NCBI GenBank assembly: GCA_021780585.1
Contig: JAJXYM010000347.1
Span: 1 to 14,589 of the forward strand
Reading direction: 5' to 3'
Length of the DNA: 14,589 nt
From: Deltaproteobacteria bacterium
Lineage (GTDB): Bacteria > Desulfobacterota > Binatia > Binatales > Binataceae
A program made the position numbers and the translations under genes. This document shows positions 13,003-14,589 of this stretch, in pieces. The notes under the pieces are model-generated. The model worked only from the letters and a program-made list of their open reading frames with translations. It was not told where the DNA came from and made no database searches. Within the stretch, counting starts at the first letter, position 1; every line of letters begins with the position of its first letter.

Positions 13003-14589
13003 ATGAACGCGACATCGGACCGCGTCGCGGCGCGAGCCGCGCGCGCCGTGGATAGCGAACCCGCCATGCGCGGAAAATCCGCGCCGGCGCGGCTTGGCCT
13101 GTTCCGCTATTCGCCGCTGCTCCTGCTGATCCTCATCGTGATCGCCGACGGCGGCCAGCGCGCCGATCCCGACCTGTGGGGCCATCTGCGCTTCGGCCAG
13201 GCCGCGCTCGCCAGCGGTCGTCTGGCGCCGGTCGATAGCTATTCCTACACCGCCGCCGGCGCCCCGTGGCGAAATCATGAATGGCTAACCGAAGTGATAA
13301 TGGCGTTCGCCTATGATCATCTGGGCGTCGTCGGACTGAAAATCTGGAAGTTGCTATGCGTCGCGGCGACCATAATCTTCCTCGCCGCCGGGCTTGCCGA
13401 AACCGGCGCTCCGCCCGCATATCAATTCAACATCCTGACGATCGCGGCGGTCGCGCTGACGCCGCAGATGGAGTTTAGGCCGCAACTATACACATTCGCC
13501 TTTTTCGCCGCGATGCTTGCCCTGCTGGGACGCCATCTGCGCCGCGGCCGCGCGCCGCTATGGGTCACGGTTCCGCTGATGGCGCTGTGGGCGAATCTGC
13601 ACGGCGGCTTCATAATCGGCTGCGTAACGCTGGCCGCCTATGCCGGCGCGGTCGCGATCGTCGATCTGCGCGATGGCGCCGGCCTGGGCCGGGGCCAGCG
13701 GCTTGGCGGCCTGGCGCTCGCGGCGCTTGCGGCGACTCTCGCCAATCCCTATGGCGTCGGGATCTGGCGTACGGTGCTTCGCGCGCTGCGCAATCCGGCG
13801 ACGCGGCGCGCGGTCAACGACTGGCATCCGCTGGCGTTCGCGATAATGGAGCAATGGCGGGCGAATCACGCCGGCGTGGTCTATTTTCTCTGCGCCATCG
13901 GCCTGATCGCGGCGACGGCGATCGCCTTCGCGATGACGCCGCGCGCGGGCGATTTTCCATTGGCCGTGATCGCCGCGATCATGTCCGTCGCGGCGTTCGT
14001 CGCCGTGCGCAATCTGCCGCTCGCGGTGATCGCGTGCGCCGCGCCGCTGGCCGGTCACGCCGCGTCGCTCGCCGGTCGCGGGGGAGCGGACGAGCCCGCG
14101 CGCTCGGGAGTCAATCCATGGATCGCCGGCGCGGCGGCGCTTGCGCTCGCCTGGTACGCGGGAATTCTCTCGGACCGCATCCCGATGGACATCCCGTATC
14201 CGGCGGGCGCGGTCGGTTTCATGCGCCGCCACTCGTTGCGGGGCAATATACTGAATGATTTCGGCTGGGGCGAATATTTGATTTGGCATATGGAGCCCGG
14301 ATCGAAAGTATTTATCGACGGGCGCTACGACACGGTCTATTCATACGCGCTGATCAATCAATATCTCGCTTTTCGTTTTGCTCTACCCGGCGCCCAAAAG
14401 GTAATCGACGGCTGGCCGCATGATTTCGTCATGATAGCGCCGGAAACGCCGCCGTTCCCGCTGATGAATAGAGACCGGGCCTGGAAGTTGATATTTCTTG
14501 ACGGAGATGCGGCGCTCTTTGCGCGGGCCAACGGGTCCGCGGCGGGCGTCACTCCCCAAATCGATCCGGCGCTCGAACCGAAGCCGGGA
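13003..14589 (+). CDS. Large multi-pass membrane protein, GT-C-like, cut by the window edge
   Basis: 529 codons stay open to the right edge, so the C-terminus is missing. After a 32-residue basic cytoplasmic lead, the first helix (LLLLILIVIADGG) is followed by RADPDLWGHLRFGQAAL (53-69), VDSYSYTAAGAPWRNHEWLT (78-96) and about nine more helices. Near residue 436 a soluble C-terminal part begins: LNDFGWGEYLIWH, then KVFIDGRYDTVYS. The DPDLW-H and HEW motifs plus the VFIDGRYD block recall a family of uncharacterised large membrane proteins in Acidobacteria and Deltaproteobacteria that look like GT-C glycosyltransferases. Catalytic activity is not proven. The ATG at 13003 has no strong ribosome binding site, and Met22 is an alternative. 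It lies 143 bp after the methyltransferase gene, past the hairpin, so it may have its own promoter. Confidence 0.75.
   Translation, partial: MNATSDRVAARAARAVDSEPAMRGKSAPARLGLFRYSPLLLLILIVIADGGQRADPDLWGHLRFGQAALASGRLAPVDSYSYTAAGAPWRNHEWLTEVIMAFAYDHLGVVGLKIWKLLCVAATIIFLAAGLAETGAPPAYQFNILTIAAVALTPQMEFRPQLYTFAFFAAMLALLGRHLRRGRAPLWVTVPLMALWANLHGGFIIGCVTLAAYAGAVAIVDLRDGAGLGRGQRLGGLALAALAATLANPYGVGIWRTVLRALRNPATRRAVNDWHPLAFAIMEQWRANHAGVVYFLCAIGLIAATAIAFAMTPRAGDFPLAVIAAIMSVAAFVAVRNLPLAVIACAAPLAGHAASLAGRGGADEPARSGVNPWIAGAAALALAWYAGILSDRIPMDIPYPAGAVGFMRRHSLRGNILNDFGWGEYLIWHMEPGSKVFIDGRYDTVYSYALINQYLAFRFALPGAQKVIDGWPHDFVMIAPETPPFPLMNRDRAWKLIFLDGDAALFARANGSAAGVTPQIDPALEPKPG

Overview
This is a GC-rich window with bacterial gene organisation and 15 protein-coding genes I can support, one of them cut by the right edge. 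Codon choice, Tad-type pseudopilins, a folate-dependent TrmFO, crotonase paralogues and a consensus-like sigma-54 promoter suggest a high-GC Gram-negative of the Deltaproteobacteria or Binatota type. That placement is inference, because no rRNA or other marker gene lies in the window.

Left part (1-1955): a stand-alone DnaA domain IV protein on the minus strand faces away from a plus-strand repressor with a helix-turn-helix and a LexA/CI-type S24 domain. About 685 bp without a credible gene separate them. The repressor has Ala where the S24 family has its catalytic Ser, and a perfect palindrome abuts its ribosome binding site.

Acyl-CoA part (1956-4203): two divergent crotonase-fold genes share a 201-bp gap holding two perfect palindromes. 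The rightward crotonase is followed by a SnoaL/NTF2-like small protein. Both crotonases lack residues of the classical hydratase Glu pair, so their reactions should not be assumed to be enoyl-CoA hydration.

Secreted and Tad part (4426-6977): a small secreted four-Cys protein converges on a minus-strand TadE / small membrane protein / TadG operon, with a 14-bp perfect hairpin between the two. A near-perfect sigma-54 promoter lies upstream of tadE. Behind it is a compact inverted-repeat element (6880-6977) that could be an activator-binding region or, on the plus strand, an unrecognised pseudoknotted RNA.

Right part (7308-14589): a plus-strand series of trmFO, a short Ppx/GppA phosphatase, an HU-like protein, an exported protein of unknown function, a GT-C type membrane glycosyltransferase, a class I SAM methyltransferase and a second large multi-pass membrane protein. 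Gaps of 10-49 bp up to the methyltransferase suggest one long transcript. I see no rRNA, tRNA, CRISPR array, insertion sequence or transposase.
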